DNA of 64,000 bases from Capnocytophaga sp. oral taxon 878 (GTDB lineage Bacteria > Bacteroidota > Bacteroidia > Flavobacteriales > Flavobacteriaceae). The notes below the pieces were generated by a model that was not told the origin of the DNA, made no database searches, and was given only the letters and a program-made list of their open reading frames with translations. Shown here in pieces: positions 19,426-27,875 of the stretch. Positions within the stretch are counted from its first letter, which is position 1; each line of letters starts with the position of its first letter. Where the stretch lies: assembly GCF_002999135.1 (NCBI RefSeq), contig NZ_CP027229.1:2269501-2333500 (forward strand), read 5' to 3'. The position numbers were made by a program, and so were the translations under genes.

Positions 19426-21600
19426 TTATTGGTTATGCTTCTTAATATAGTCTAAAATACGCAAGGTAAGATTCACATTATCAACACCTCGTACCCCATG
19501 AGCATGCATAGGATAAATAAAAATTTCTATAAAATCCTTATTAGTAATCGATTCCTTAGTAATACTCATCAAGTGTTGTGGCACTACTACATCATCTACA
19601 CTACCGTGAATAAAAAGCAAAGGGCGTTTAAGTCCTTTTAAGTACTTCCCTACCCTACTATTCTCATAACCCTCAGGATTTTCTTTAGGAGTATCCATAT
19701 AGCGCTCACCATACATCACCTCATAGTATTTCCAGTCTGTTACAGCACCTCCTGCAACCCCTGTCCGAAATACCTCAGGATGTCTCGTTACCAAACTTGA
19801 AGTCATAAATCCTCCAAAGCTCCAACCGTGCACTGCTATTCTATTTCCATCAATATAAGGCAAGCTCTTTAAGTATTCCACCCCTTTCAGCTGGTCAGCA
19901 ATCTCATTATCTCCCAAATGGCGGTGTATCACACTCTCAAAGGCAAAGCCTCTGTTCGCACTACCCCTATTATCCAAGGTAAATACAATATACTGGTCAT
20001 TTTCAGCAAATACCTTTTCCCACAGATACGAACTCGTACCCCAACTATTAGTCACCTCTTGTGCGTGAGGCCCACCATACACATATATCAATACAGGGTA
20101 CTTCTTATTAGGGTCAAAACTCTTAGGCTTATGCATTTTACCATAAAGAGGCGTACCATCATCCGCCTTAAGCGTCACAAATTCAGTAGTACCTACAGCA
20201 AACCCCTCCAAAGGATTTTTAGCCGTATGCAAACGCTTCTTAGTACCCTTTTCAGTACTTATAAGGTCAATGTTTTTAGGAACATTTATACTTGAATAAT
20301 CACTTAGCAAGTACCTACCATCACTACTAAGCTGCACCTTATGCGTACCCGCTTCTTCCGTAATCTTCGTTACTTTCTTAGGGTTTTTAAGATCAATCCT
20401 ATAACAATGCTTCTCACGTGGGTCAGGACTCGTACCCACTACAAACACATATTGCCCTTTAGCATCAAAACCAATAATCTCCTGTACTACCCATTTAAAG
20501 TTAGTAACCTGCTTAATAAGTTTACCAGCCAAGTTATAATGATACACATTCATAAAACCATCACGCTCGCTAAGCCACAAAAACTCATCCGTTTTATTAG
20601 GCAAAAACACCACAGGACTTTCAGGCTCTACCCACTTATCATTACTCTCCTCAAATATCGTACGCACCTTCTTCCCTGTAGCCACCTCATAAATGTTCAC
20701 CGCAAAATGATTCTGAGCCCTATTTAACTCCGCCAATAAAATATATCTCTCATCAGGACTCCAAGCCAAATTAGTCAGAAAATGCTCATCACTCGTGTCG
20801 ATATCTAAATAACTAAGCCCCTTAGTCTTCAAATTATAAACACCCACAGCTGCACGCTCACTATGCTGCCCCGCCATCGGGTACTTAATATTAGTCAAAC
20901 TCGCAGGCGTAGTGGTAATATCCACCAACGGGTAATCAGTCACCATAGTCTCATCCTTTTGGTAGAAAGCCAAAAAATTACCCTTGGGCGAAAAGAAAGT
21001 CCCTTTATTTATGCCAAATTCATTCCTATTTATAGCCCTACCCGAAACTATATTCTCATCCTCAATAGCCGTAACAGCTATCTTTTCAGCCTCAGCAGTA
21101 GCCAAATAAAGATTATTATCAAGCGTATAAGCCACCGTCCTGCTCACCGGATTGTACTCCTCATTTTCCGCATTCTCCGGAACACTAATTGTAGCTACCG
21201 CCTTTTGGGTCTTATAATTATAACAATAATATTTACCCCAAAGCGAAAATACCGCCTCCTCATTATCAATATATCCCAGCGGAGGCATCTGCTTATACTT
21301 ATCTATAAAATCAGCCAAAAACGGGAAAGCAGTACCCAAATCCTTACCAATGCTCCCCACCTTCTCACCCTTCAGGTTGTACAATCCATACACCCCTTCA
21401 CTCTGGTAAAGATAAAGATCAGCACCCTTCACCCATTGTAACCCCTGAAGCCCCTCAGGGTACAACGGCACATAACCTCTCGGCTGCGAAGCATCTTGTG
21501 CAGCATAAAATACCGCCTCTTCAATAGTCAATTTGCGCTCCTGAGCCAGTGCGCTAAGGGTAACCAAAGCCACCCATACAGTCATAATGATTCTTTTCAT
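19426..21600 (-). CDS. Dipeptidyl peptidase IV (S9B)
   Basis: Secreted serine peptidase that removes X-Pro or X-Ala dipeptides. The N-terminal signal peptide is MKRIIMTVWVALVTLSALAQ. A long beta-propeller follows, then an alpha/beta-hydrolase domain. The triad can be placed at S594 in GWSFGG, D669 in GSVDD and H701 in MHAHG. 724 residues fits the family. In peptide-fermenting oral Bacteroidota such enzymes feed on host protein; that role is inferred from the family. It has its own promoter and is monocistronic. Confidence 0.93.
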   Translation of the reverse strand: MKRIIMTVWVALVTLSALAQERKLTIEEAVFYAAQDASQPRGYVPLYPEGLQGLQWVKGADLYLYQSEGVYGLYNLKGEKVGSIGKDLGTAFPFLADFIDKYKQMPPLGYIDNEEAVFSLWGKYYCYNYKTQKAVATISVPENAENEEYNPVSRTVAYTLDNNLYLATAEAEKIAVTAIEDENIVSGRAINRNEFGINKGTFFSPKGNFLAFYQKDETMVTDYPLVDITTTPASLTNIKYPMAGQHSERAAVGVYNLKTKGLSYLDIDTSDEHFLTNLAWSPDERYILLAELNRAQNHFAVNIYEVATGKKVRTIFEESNDKWVEPESPVVFLPNKTDEFLWLSERDGFMNVYHYNLAGKLIKQVTNFKWVVQEIIGFDAKGQYVFVVGTSPDPREKHCYRIDLKNPKKVTKITEEAGTHKVQLSSDGRYLLSDYSSINVPKNIDLISTEKGTKKRLHTAKNPLEGFAVGTTEFVTLKADDGTPLYGKMHKPKSFDPNKKYPVLIYVYGGPHAQEVTNSWGTSSYLWEKVFAENDQYIVFTLDNRGSANRGFAFESVIHRHLGDNEIADQLKGVEYLKSLPYIDGNRIAVHGWSFGGFMTSSLVTRHPEVFRTGVAGGAVTDWKYYEVMYGERYMDTPKENPEGYENSRVGKYLKGLKRPLLFIHGSVDDVVVPQHLMSITKESITNKDFIEIFIYPMHAHGVRGVDNVNLTLRILDYIKKHNQ

Positions 21601-21634
21601 AACTAAGGTTAATTGTCAATAATATAAAACGACG

Positions 21635-21665
21635 CAAAAGTATAACTTTTTACTGATATTACCAA
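21635..21665 (-). promoter_or_regulatory. Promoter of the DPP-IV gene
   Basis: TTG (21665-21663), 20 nt, TACTTTTG (21642-21635). Element copy B begins at the TTG box. Confidence 0.65.
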
Positions 21666-22236
21666 ATACTCACCCCCAAAACTACACCCCACCTACCACC
21701 TACCTCTTCCTTCTTACCTATCCCCTACCTCCTACCCTCTTTCCCCTTCATTGCCAATAATGCAAAAATCACCTCCCCCCTCCCTACCCCCTATCTCCTA
21801 ACTCCTCTTCCTTAATAATCAACCCATTACATCCCCACCCTCTTCCCTCATACCTCTTACCTTTTACCTACTTTAAACGAACCTATAACGAAGGATAAAC
21901 GAACTGTAAACGAACTATAAGCGTTACACCCCTGATAATCAACCCTTCCGTCCCCAAACCTTCATTTTGCACAATCCGCAACCAAATCCTAAAAACATCA
22001 CATTTTTCTTACCCTTTTCCCCTTTTCCCCCTATTTTTCTCAATCACCAATCCTCACTCTCTTTCCTATCCCCTATCTCCTATACTCTAACCCCTATCCC
22101 CTAACCCCTATCCCCTATCTCCTAACTCCTCCTACCCCCTACACCATCTCTCCTATCCCCCAACTCCCCCTACCCTCTCTCTCTCCTATCTCCTAACTCC
22201 TCCCCCCTATCCCCTATCTCCTAACTCCTAACCCCT
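21666..22236 (-). repeat. Dispersed intergenic element, copy B
   Basis: About 570 bp in reverse orientation, filling the gap between the DPP-IV promoter and the terminator of the next minus-strand gene. The core octamers (complements of TTCGTTTA) sit at 21874, 21885, 21896 and 21907, again exactly 11 bp apart, with a weaker fifth unit near 21918. The left and right conserved blocks of copy A are recognisable as complements, and a long CCTATCTCC-type pyrimidine tract ends the copy. No gene seen. Confidence 0.88.
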
Positions 22237-22274
22237 AAAAAAAAGAGCCATCACAATCGTGACAGCTCTTTTTG
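22237..22274 (-). terminator. Terminator of the phosphopantetheinyl transferase gene
   Basis: A stem of AAAAAGAGC with GCTCTTTTT, with an internal TCAC/GTGA pairing, then a run of eight T on the minus strand. Confidence 0.75.
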
Positions 22275-22296
22275 CTTTTAAATTTCCTTTTATTAT

Positions 22297-22914
22297 TCAC
22301 TTATGATGGCAATAAGCCAGTACAAAATCTTCAATACACTTAAAAAACACCTTATAAGTAGCAGCTTCAACCTTAATTTCAGTATAAGTATCATTAGGGA
22401 AGAAATCACGCACCTTAATATCATTCAGCGTAATATCCGGATTCCCATGAGCCTTAAACCCCACCTCCTTAGCACACCAAATCATTATAAGCTTCTGGAT
22501 AATATTCTCGTACGAAAAAGTAGTCGTATGATAGTTCCACTGCGTGAATTTATACGCTATATTCATAATCTTATCACGCTTCTTTTCAATATCAACACCC
22601 ACACCCTTATTGCTGCTTATGATCACAGCCACCTTATCAAATGAATGGCTTATCGAAATATGCTTACCATCTGCCAAAAAAGGCTTCCCATTAGCGTCAT
22701 AATACAACGCACTCGGTGCATAACCCAACTGTTTCAACAACAAGCGGGTCGCCAAAAAATTCTTCTTTCCTCTCTCATTATGGATAGCCTCATACAATCC
22801 TTGCTCTTCTATCGATAAATCCACTTCCCCTTCCAAAACTCCCAGCGACTCATCCACATTCCAAATGAACAATTTTGTCTTAGCATCTGTATCAAATGTT
22901 TCTAGTAACGGCAT
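22297..22914 (-). CDS. 4'-phosphopantetheinyl transferase superfamily protein
   Basis: Loads the phosphopantetheine arm from CoA onto carrier proteins. The diagnostic motifs are GVGVDIE (Mg/CoA-binding Asp and Glu) and WCAKEVGFK, the W-x-x-K-E helix with A-to-V at the last conserved position. ISISHS, also conserved, precedes them. 205 residues fits the Sfp/Gsp-like class. The carrier protein served is not evident from neighbours. Monocistronic, with its own promoter and terminator. Confidence 0.85.
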   Translation of the reverse strand: MPLLETFDTDAKTKLFIWNVDESLGVLEGEVDLSIEEQGLYEAIHNERGKKNFLATRLLLKQLGYAPSALYYDANGKPFLADGKHISISHSFDKVAVIISSNKGVGVDIEKKRDKIMNIAYKFTQWNYHTTTFSYENIIQKLIMIWCAKEVGFKAHGNPDITLNDIKVRDFFPNDTYTEIKVEAATYKVFFKCIEDFVLAYCHHK

Positions 22915-22942
22915 AATTATAAAATATTTCTTTCATCTTGTG

Positions 22943-22973
22943 CAAAGGTATAAACTTTTTTCTGTTAAAACAA
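22943..22973 (-). promoter_or_regulatory. Promoter of the phosphopantetheinyl transferase gene
   Basis: TTG (22973-22971), 20 nt, TACCTTTG (22950-22943). The rest of the 313-bp gap up to 23227 holds only the pdhB terminator and AT-rich sequence. Confidence 0.65.
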
Positions 22974-23156
22974 GTGAGTTTATCATCTTTTATTCTTATT
23001 AACATAATTTCTTTGTTAATAAAACCACTTGTTATGAAAATAATTACTCATATATTAAGAAGTTAACTTTTATATAGCTGTTAAAAATTATTAATACACC
23101 ACTTTTTTACTTTAACACAGAAAAATCAAGGTTTAACACAACCTTAACAAAAAGGC

Positions 23157-23196
23157 ACAAAAAAAGTCTTCACAGAGAGCATTCTCTGTGAAGACT
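23157..23196 (-). terminator. Terminator of pdhB
   Basis: Perfect 14-bp stem (23165-23178 with 23183-23196), tetraloop GCAT, then TTTTTTTG on the minus strand. Confidence 0.9.
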
Positions 23197-23227
23197 AAAA
23201 ATATAATATGCTATGTTATTTTTCTAA

Positions 23228-24205
23228 TTATTTGTACATAACCTTCTTCACTGCCTTCACTACATCATCAGCATTAGGTAACCATTCTTTAAGCAATTCT
23301 GATGAGAAAGGAGCAGGAACATCTGCAGTAGTAATACGTTGTACAGGCGCATCAAGATAATCAAAAATATGCTCTTGTACTTGGTAAGTAATTTCCGAAG
23401 AAACACTACTAAAAGGCCAAGCCTCTTCCAATATTACCAATCTATTAGTTTTCTTTACCGAAGTGAAGATAGCTTCCGAATCCATCGGACGAATAGTGCG
23501 CAAGTCAATAATCTCACACTCTATACCCTCCTGAGCCAATATATCAGCCGCTTTATAAGCTTCCTTAATAATTTTACCCCATGATACGATAGTAACATCA
23601 GTACCAGCGCGTTTAATATCCGCTACTCCAAGCGGAATAGTATACTCCTCTTCAGGCACTTCACCTTTATCACCATACATATGTTCCGATTCCATAAAGA
23701 TAACTGGGTCATTATCTCTAATAGCCGATTTTAATAACCCTTTCGCATCGTATGGGTTTGAAGGCACTACTACCTTAAGCCCTGGGCAGTTAGCATACCA
23801 ATTCTCAAAAGCTTGTGAGTGTGTAGCAGCCAGCTGTCCTGCCGATGCCGATGGACCTCTAAATACTATCGGAATATTAATCTGCCCTCCCGACATTTGG
23901 CGCATCTTAGCTGCATTATTTATAATCTGGTCTATCGCTACCAACGAAAAGTTGAAAGTCATAAATTCAACTATAGGGCGGTTACCATTCATAGCTGCTC
24001 CTACCGAAATACCCGCAAATCCAGTCTCTGCAATAGGAGTATCCAAAATACGTTTTGGACCAAATTCGTCCAACATCCCTTTCGATGCCTTATAAGCACC
24101 GTTGTATTCGGCTACTTCTTCACCCATTAAGTAAATAGATTCATCGCGACGCATCTCTTCGCTCATAGCCTCACAAATGGCTTCTCTAAATTGTATCGTT
24201 CTCAT
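23228..24205 (-). CDS. pdhB: Pyruvate dehydrogenase E1 component, beta subunit
   Basis: The beta chain of the two-chain E1 enzyme that decarboxylates pyruvate with thiamine diphosphate. It shows MGEEVAEYNGAYKASKGM, the TPP-contact region DTPIAETGFAGISVGAAM, and the C-terminal transketolase domain with EIIDLRTIRPMD. 325 residues is typical. The alpha-chain and E2 genes are not adjacent, which is common in Flavobacteriia. A branched-chain oxoacid E1 beta is the main alternative. Confidence 0.9.
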   Translation of the reverse strand: MRTIQFREAICEAMSEEMRRDESIYLMGEEVAEYNGAYKASKGMLDEFGPKRILDTPIAETGFAGISVGAAMNGNRPIVEFMTFNFSLVAIDQIINNAAKMRQMSGGQINIPIVFRGPSASAGQLAATHSQAFENWYANCPGLKVVVPSNPYDAKGLLKSAIRDNDPVIFMESEHMYGDKGEVPEEEYTIPLGVADIKRAGTDVTIVSWGKIIKEAYKAADILAQEGIECEIIDLRTIRPMDSEAIFTSVKKTNRLVILEEAWPFSSVSSEITYQVQEHIFDYLDAPVQRITTADVPAPFSSELLKEWLPNADDVVKAVKKVMYK

Positions 24206-24261
24206 TTTATATTTTGAATTATAAAGTAATGTATATAACTATATTTCTTTTTTTGAAAGTA

Positions 24262-24294
24262 CAAAAGTAGTAAAAAAAAATGAATGTAATACAA
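24262..24294 (-). promoter_or_regulatory. Probable promoter of pdhB
   Basis: TACTTTTG (24269-24262) with TTG 22 nt upstream (24294-24292). The spacing is longer than the 19-20 nt seen elsewhere. Confidence 0.45.
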
Positions 24295-24430
24295 ATTTAT
24301 TACTTTTATTTTCACACTTATTATATAACCAACTGATTATTAGCTTCTTTACTACTATACCAAATCATTCATACCAATTACCACACTCTCCTCTAATCCC
24401 CAAACCTTTTATCCCTATAAAATAACAATA

Positions 24431-24537
24431 AAAAAAAGCCCGATAAATAAATTATCGGACTTTTCCATTAACCAACCAAAACTTTAAATTATGAAAACTA
24501 TTATTTGAAGTTTTACAATGAGCTACCACCCTCATTG
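24431..24537 (-). ncRNA. Candidate small RNA with its own promoter and terminator
   Basis: About 107 nt in an otherwise empty 445-bp gap. A textbook promoter (24543-24572) points into it. The transcript would start with a hairpin (CAATGAG 24537-24531 with CTCATTG 24522-24516) and end at an 11-bp terminator stem (24435-24467, one G-T pair) followed by seven T. No reading frame longer than a few codons fits. It lies after the stop of the secreted hypothetical gene, so it could be a 3' by-product, but the dedicated promoter argues for an independent RNA. Class unknown. Confidence 0.55.
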
Positions 24538-24542
24538 CGCTG

Positions 24543-24572
24543 CAAAGGTACAACGTTTTTTTGAAACACCAA
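24543..24572 (-). promoter_or_regulatory. Promoter of the candidate small RNA
   Basis: TTG (24572-24570), exactly 19 nt, TACCTTTG (24550-24543), with no coding sequence downstream before the terminator. Confidence 0.65.
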
Positions 24573-24650
24573 AAGAATTCTACTGTTTAACAAAAAATTA
24601 ACACACTGCACTTTTCTTTACGTCTCATAATCAGCTATTTATAAATCATA

Positions 24651-25619
24651 TTACTTTATCCTATTTTTACGCCAAAAACGCCAAAACATACCTCCCACAA
24701 CTCCTATCAATACCAAAACTGTAGGCAATACATACCATAACCTACTACTGTAATAAGTAATTTCACGTTTCACTATAAGGTCTATCTCCCCTTTTTCATT
24801 TACACAACGCTTCTCTATCCAATTCCCATAAGCATCATAACTATATAGCAAATACCATTCTTGTTCATACACATTAATACTTTCCCCACCATAATATCCT
24901 TGGTTTTTTACCACTTGCTTTATTGCAAAATCATTATTGTCATAAATATACCTCAGTTCATAATGTTCATCACCCCCATCACACTGCAATTTAGTAATAA
25001 AACCACTATCTTCTTTACTATACTTATGATGCACATAAAGTATATTTTGTATAGTCCATTGGCAGAACTCATAGCCCTTATCCTTCTCCCTCTTATAGTA
25101 AAAACGCTGTTTTTCATTACCCTCAGGGCTATATTCACAGCCTTTCACCCGCTCGTCAGCTTTATCTATGCTACTTCTCCTACACCAATAACTCTTACCC
25201 GTAGCCGCCTCATAGCACTGCACAGTAAGGCTATCTCCTCCCTTATGATAGTTATAAGTATAGCGCTTCACAAGGCTATCACCCTTGTTAAATTCATTTA
25301 TCTCAGCTATCTGTCCAGCCTTATAACCAATAGTTATTTCACCTACTGGTTCTTGGTAATGGTCAAAGTATATCTGTTGTAAGGCACGCCCTTCTCGGTC
25401 AAAAAATACCGCTATAGCATCATCTATATGAAACCTTTTGCGCAGCATCTGCTGGGTATACATATCAGTCCCCTTAAATGAATAAGGCACCACCCGCACA
25501 CTTGCCACCTCTCCCTTTAAAAAGAGGTCTTGCCGCGTATATACCTTTTGGGCATAAGCACCACTTATTGTAGTAACCAATACCGCCAATAGCCCCCAAA
25601 AATCCTTACCCCAGCACAT
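24651..25619 (-). CDS. Secreted hypothetical protein with C-terminal membrane anchor
   Basis: I do not recognise this 322-residue protein. It has a signal peptide (MCWGKDFWGLLAVLVTTISGAYA), a beta-rich body with YD/RHS-like short strands (ITIGYKAGQIAEINEF, LRYIYDNNDFAIKQ, YSYDAYGNWIEKR) and a hydrophobic segment near residues 293-313 followed by WRKNRIK, so it is probably anchored with its body in the periplasm. The YDxxGN phrase is typical of RHS-type or DUF-type beta-repeat proteins. It starts 39 bp after pgmB and probably shares its transcript. Confidence 0.65.
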   Translation of the reverse strand: MCWGKDFWGLLAVLVTTISGAYAQKVYTRQDLFLKGEVASVRVVPYSFKGTDMYTQQMLRKRFHIDDAIAVFFDREGRALQQIYFDHYQEPVGEITIGYKAGQIAEINEFNKGDSLVKRYTYNYHKGGDSLTVQCYEAATGKSYWCRRSSIDKADERVKGCEYSPEGNEKQRFYYKREKDKGYEFCQWTIQNILYVHHKYSKEDSGFITKLQCDGGDEHYELRYIYDNNDFAIKQVVKNQGYYGGESINVYEQEWYLLYSYDAYGNWIEKRCVNEKGEIDLIVKREITYYSSRLWYVLPTVLVLIGVVGGMFWRFWRKNRIK

Positions 25620-25658
25620 CTATATCTTTTCTTTGTTCAAATCGGTATTGCCCTTACC

Positions 25659-26267
25659 TCAAAACCCCTTTATCACCTCATCAGCCTCTTTCAGCACATC
25701 AGCATCGCCTACCCCTATCACACGCATACCAGCAGCTTTAGCAGCTTTCACTCCTGCTGGTGCATCCTCATACACACAGCAGTCAGCAGGGTCTAACCCC
25801 AAAAGCTCTGCCGCCTTTAAAAACACCTCAGGGTCTGGCTTTGCTTTGCTCACCATCGTACCATCTACAATAGCGTCGAACAAATCCAAAATACCAGTCC
25901 TTTCCAGCACCAAGCGCGCATTCCTACTGGCCGAACCCAAAGCAATACGTTTCCCCTCAGCCTTTAATCTTGTTAGATACTCAAACACCCCAGGTAACAG
26001 CTCATTACCATCTATATCACTAATATATTGCAAGTATAACTCATTCTTCCGCAAAGCCGTATCTTGAAAAGCAGCCTCACTCAGCTCCCTCCCTGCCCAG
26101 CCCAAAATCTTATGCAATGATACCTCTCGCCCAATACCCTTCAGCAACTCATTATGTGCCAGCGTAAGCTCAAAATCAAATTCCTTAGCAATTGTTTGCC
26201 ACGCAATATAATGGTACTTCGCAGTATCTACCAGCACCCCATCCAAATCAAAAATATAACCTTTCAT
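25659..26267 (-). CDS. pgmB: Beta-phosphoglucomutase
   Basis: HAD-superfamily mutase that converts beta-glucose-1-phosphate to glucose-6-phosphate after maltose or trehalose phosphorolysis. The N-terminus MKGYIFDLDGVLVDTA holds the two catalytic aspartates (DLDGV). The second motif is GSASRNA, and the third and fourth are KAKPDPEVF and YEDAPAGV. I chose ATG 26267-26265 (202 residues) over an ATG 48 nt upstream because the protein then starts at the conserved strand and follows a promoter at 26293-26322 by a short leader. Confidence 0.9.
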   Translation of the reverse strand: MKGYIFDLDGVLVDTAKYHYIAWQTIAKEFDFELTLAHNELLKGIGREVSLHKILGWAGRELSEAAFQDTALRKNELYLQYISDIDGNELLPGVFEYLTRLKAEGKRIALGSASRNARLVLERTGILDLFDAIVDGTMVSKAKPDPEVFLKAAELLGLDPADCCVYEDAPAGVKAAKAAGMRVIGVGDADVLKEADEVIKGF

Positions 26268-26292
26268 AGTTTCTTTTACCAATTTCAGACCG

Positions 26293-26322
26293 CAAAAATA
26301 CAACTTTATTCCCAATTAACAA
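26293..26322 (-). promoter_or_regulatory. Promoter of pgmB
   Basis: TTG (26322-26320), 19 nt, TATTTTTG (26300-26293). Element copy C starts about 12 bp further up. Confidence 0.65.
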
Positions 26323-26334
26323 GACCAAAAAGCA

Positions 26335-26778
26335 TACCCTCAACCTACCCCCTACCTATCCCCTCCCCAATTGCGAATAATGCAAAAAATACCTCCTCCC
26401 TCCCTATCCCCTATCTCCTAACTCCTCTTCCCTAATAATCAGCCTTTTCCGCTCCTACCCTCCTATCGCTTATCTCTTATCTTTTACCTACTTTAAACGA
26501 ACCTATAACGAACTATAAACGAACTATAAACGAAGGATAGACGTCACTTCCCTGATTCTCAGCCCTTTCACACCCGCTCCCTCCCATTGCCAAATCCGCA
26601 ACCAAAACCTCAAAATCTTACAGTATTCTCACTTTTTTCCCTTTTTCACCCCATTTTTCGCAATTACCAATTCTCACTCACCTTCCTATCCCCTACCTCC
26701 TATCTCCTAACTCCTCCCCCTACCTCCTATCCCCTACCCCCTATCTCCTATATCCTATATTCTATCCCCTCCCTCCCC
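26335..26778 (-). repeat. Dispersed intergenic element, copy C
   Basis: About 445 bp in reverse orientation. It occupies the whole space between the pgmB promoter and the TTG box of the divergent acyltransferase promoter (26779). Core octamers sit at 26494, 26505, 26516 and 26527 (11-bp period), with a decayed fifth unit at about 26538. Complements of the GCAATGGGAGGG and TTGCATTATTCGCAAT blocks are present on either side. No gene seen. Confidence 0.9.
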
Positions 26779-26808
26779 TTGCTATTTGCAAATTAATTCG
26801 TACCTTTG
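26779..26808 (+). promoter_or_regulatory. Promoter of the acyltransferase gene
   Basis: TTG (26779-26781), 19 nt, TACCTTTG (26801-26808), with a leader of about 20 nt. Confidence 0.75.
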
Positions 26809-26835
26809 CCCCATTAATTATTATCATTCATTACT

Positions 26836-27402
26836 ATGAAAAAATGGATAGCCTCATTTGCCCTATGGGTAACCGGCTGGAAAGTAGAACTTGAAGGCGA
26901 TGTAAATAACCTCGACCGATGTGTCTTAGTCGTAGCACCTCACACCTCCAACTGGGAGTTCGTGCTCGGAATACTCGCCTACTGGAAACTACAAAAACCT
27001 CTCAAAATCATCATCAAAGACGCTCATACCAAAGCTTGGTACGGAGCCATCGTACGCAAACTCGGAGGCATCGGCATCAATAGGTCTCAGCGCAACAACC
27101 TCGTTCAGTTCGTAACCGATTTGTATCAAAAACAAAGCTTCAGCCTCGTAGTGACCCCCGAAGGCACCCGCTCTCGCGTCAATAAATGGCGTATGGGCTT
27201 CTATCACATAGCCCTATCAGCCCAAGTGCCCATAGTGTTAGGCGCCGGCGATTTTAAAGAAAAGAAAATATACATAGGCAAATCCATCTCCATAACTGAC
27301 CTCCAAAACCGCCCCCTAGAAAGCATTATGACCGAAATACAAGAGTACTACACTCACATAACCCCCAAATACCCCGACCAGTGGAATCCACAAATATTCT
27401 AA
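26836..27402 (+). CDS. 1-acyl-glycerol-3-phosphate acyltransferase family protein
   Basis: A short (188-residue) PlsC-like acyltransferase, probably membrane-attached through its hydrophobic N-terminus. The catalytic block reads H36-TSNW-E41, so the usual HX4D is HX4E. The acceptor-binding block is PEGTRSRVNKWRMGFYHIA. This compact form is common in Flavobacteriia, where its exact lipid substrate is not settled. Monocistronic between its promoter and a strong terminator. Confidence 0.82.
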   Translation: MKKWIASFALWVTGWKVELEGDVNNLDRCVLVVAPHTSNWEFVLGILAYWKLQKPLKIIIKDAHTKAWYGAIVRKLGGIGINRSQRNNLVQFVTDLYQKQSFSLVVTPEGTRSRVNKWRMGFYHIALSAQVPIVLGAGDFKEKKIYIGKSISITDLQNRPLESIMTEIQEYYTHITPKYPDQWNPQIF

Positions 27403-27440
27403 AAAAAAGAGAGGTAAGATAATCTTACCTCTCTCTTTTT
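27401..27440. terminator. Terminator after the acyltransferase gene
   Basis: GAGAGGTAAGAT / ATCTTACCTCTC hairpin flanked by an A-run on the left and T-run on the right. It can serve both the plus-strand gene and the small minus-strand gene ending at 27453. Confidence 0.85.
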
Positions 27441-27452
27441 AACCCCTCTTCT

Positions 27453-27683
27453 TTACCGCTTAAATATCCGGTAAAGCGTCTGTCGCGAAATAAAAAACTT
27501 AGGATATATAAACTCCCGCCAAATAACAGCAATAGGTATGTAACGCGCATCGTGCTTATTAAACTCCTCAAGCACCGCTTCATCACGTAACATCATATTA
27601 GCTTTTCGCAAATGATGACCCGCAACAGCCATCCTTCTCTTCTCTTGTTGTTGCTTCTTTTTCATTTTCTCTATTTTTATCAT
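27453..27683 (-). CDS. Small basic hypothetical protein
   Basis: 76 residues, very basic, with a Lys/Gln-rich N-terminus and an end (FISRQTLYRIFKR) that could be a helix-turn-helix recognition helix. A start at the internal MKKKQQQ (27665) is equally possible. It is divergent from the S24 repressor gene, with 192 bp between them carrying repeated CTCTAA motifs, so it may be under that repressor. I do not recognise a family. No clear promoter is visible for it. Confidence 0.5.
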   Translation of the reverse strand: MIKIEKMKKKQQQEKRRMAVAGHHLRKANMMLRDEAVLEEFNKHDARYIPIAVIWREFIYPKFFISRQTLYRIFKR

Positions 27684-27715
27684 ATTAATTTATACTTAAA
27701 CTTCAAAGTTCATAA

Positions 27716-27843
27716 CTCTAAAAAACTTGCTATTTAATATTTCTTTTGTACCTTTGTCGCCCAATCTTAGAGTATTTCTTCAACGCTGCAAATGTATAGG
27801 GTTTTTCTCTAACTTCCAAATATTTTAGAAAGAAAATCTCTAA
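27716..27843. promoter_or_regulatory. Repeated CTCTAA motifs, possible operators
   Basis: Four CTCTAA hexamers lie at 27716-27721, 27767-27772 (reverse), 27807-27812 and 27838-27843 in the gap between the small basic gene and the S24 repressor. They flank the repressor promoter on both sides, as expected for an autoregulator. Hexamers are short and the assignment is tentative. Confidence 0.3.
27727..27756 (+). promoter_or_regulatory. Promoter of the S24 repressor gene
   Basis: TTG (27727-27729), 19 nt, TACCTTTG (27749-27756). The leader to the start codon is about 110 nt. Confidence 0.65.
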
Positions 27844-27875
27844 GAAAAGAAACATCACACCATAATACACTGGTT

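Noticed and set aside
20863..21441. A 192-codon open frame on the plus strand
   Set aside because: Lies wholly opposite the DPP-IV gene; isoleucine/serine-rich shadow with no motif or promoter.
24861..25382. A 173-codon open frame on the plus strand
   Set aside because: Antisense to the secreted hypothetical gene, hydrophobic by composition only; no promoter.
26587..26796. Open frames inside copies of the dispersed element, for example 69 codons here
   Set aside because: Pro/Ser/Tyr-rich translations of low-complexity pyrimidine tracts; frames are not conserved between element copies.
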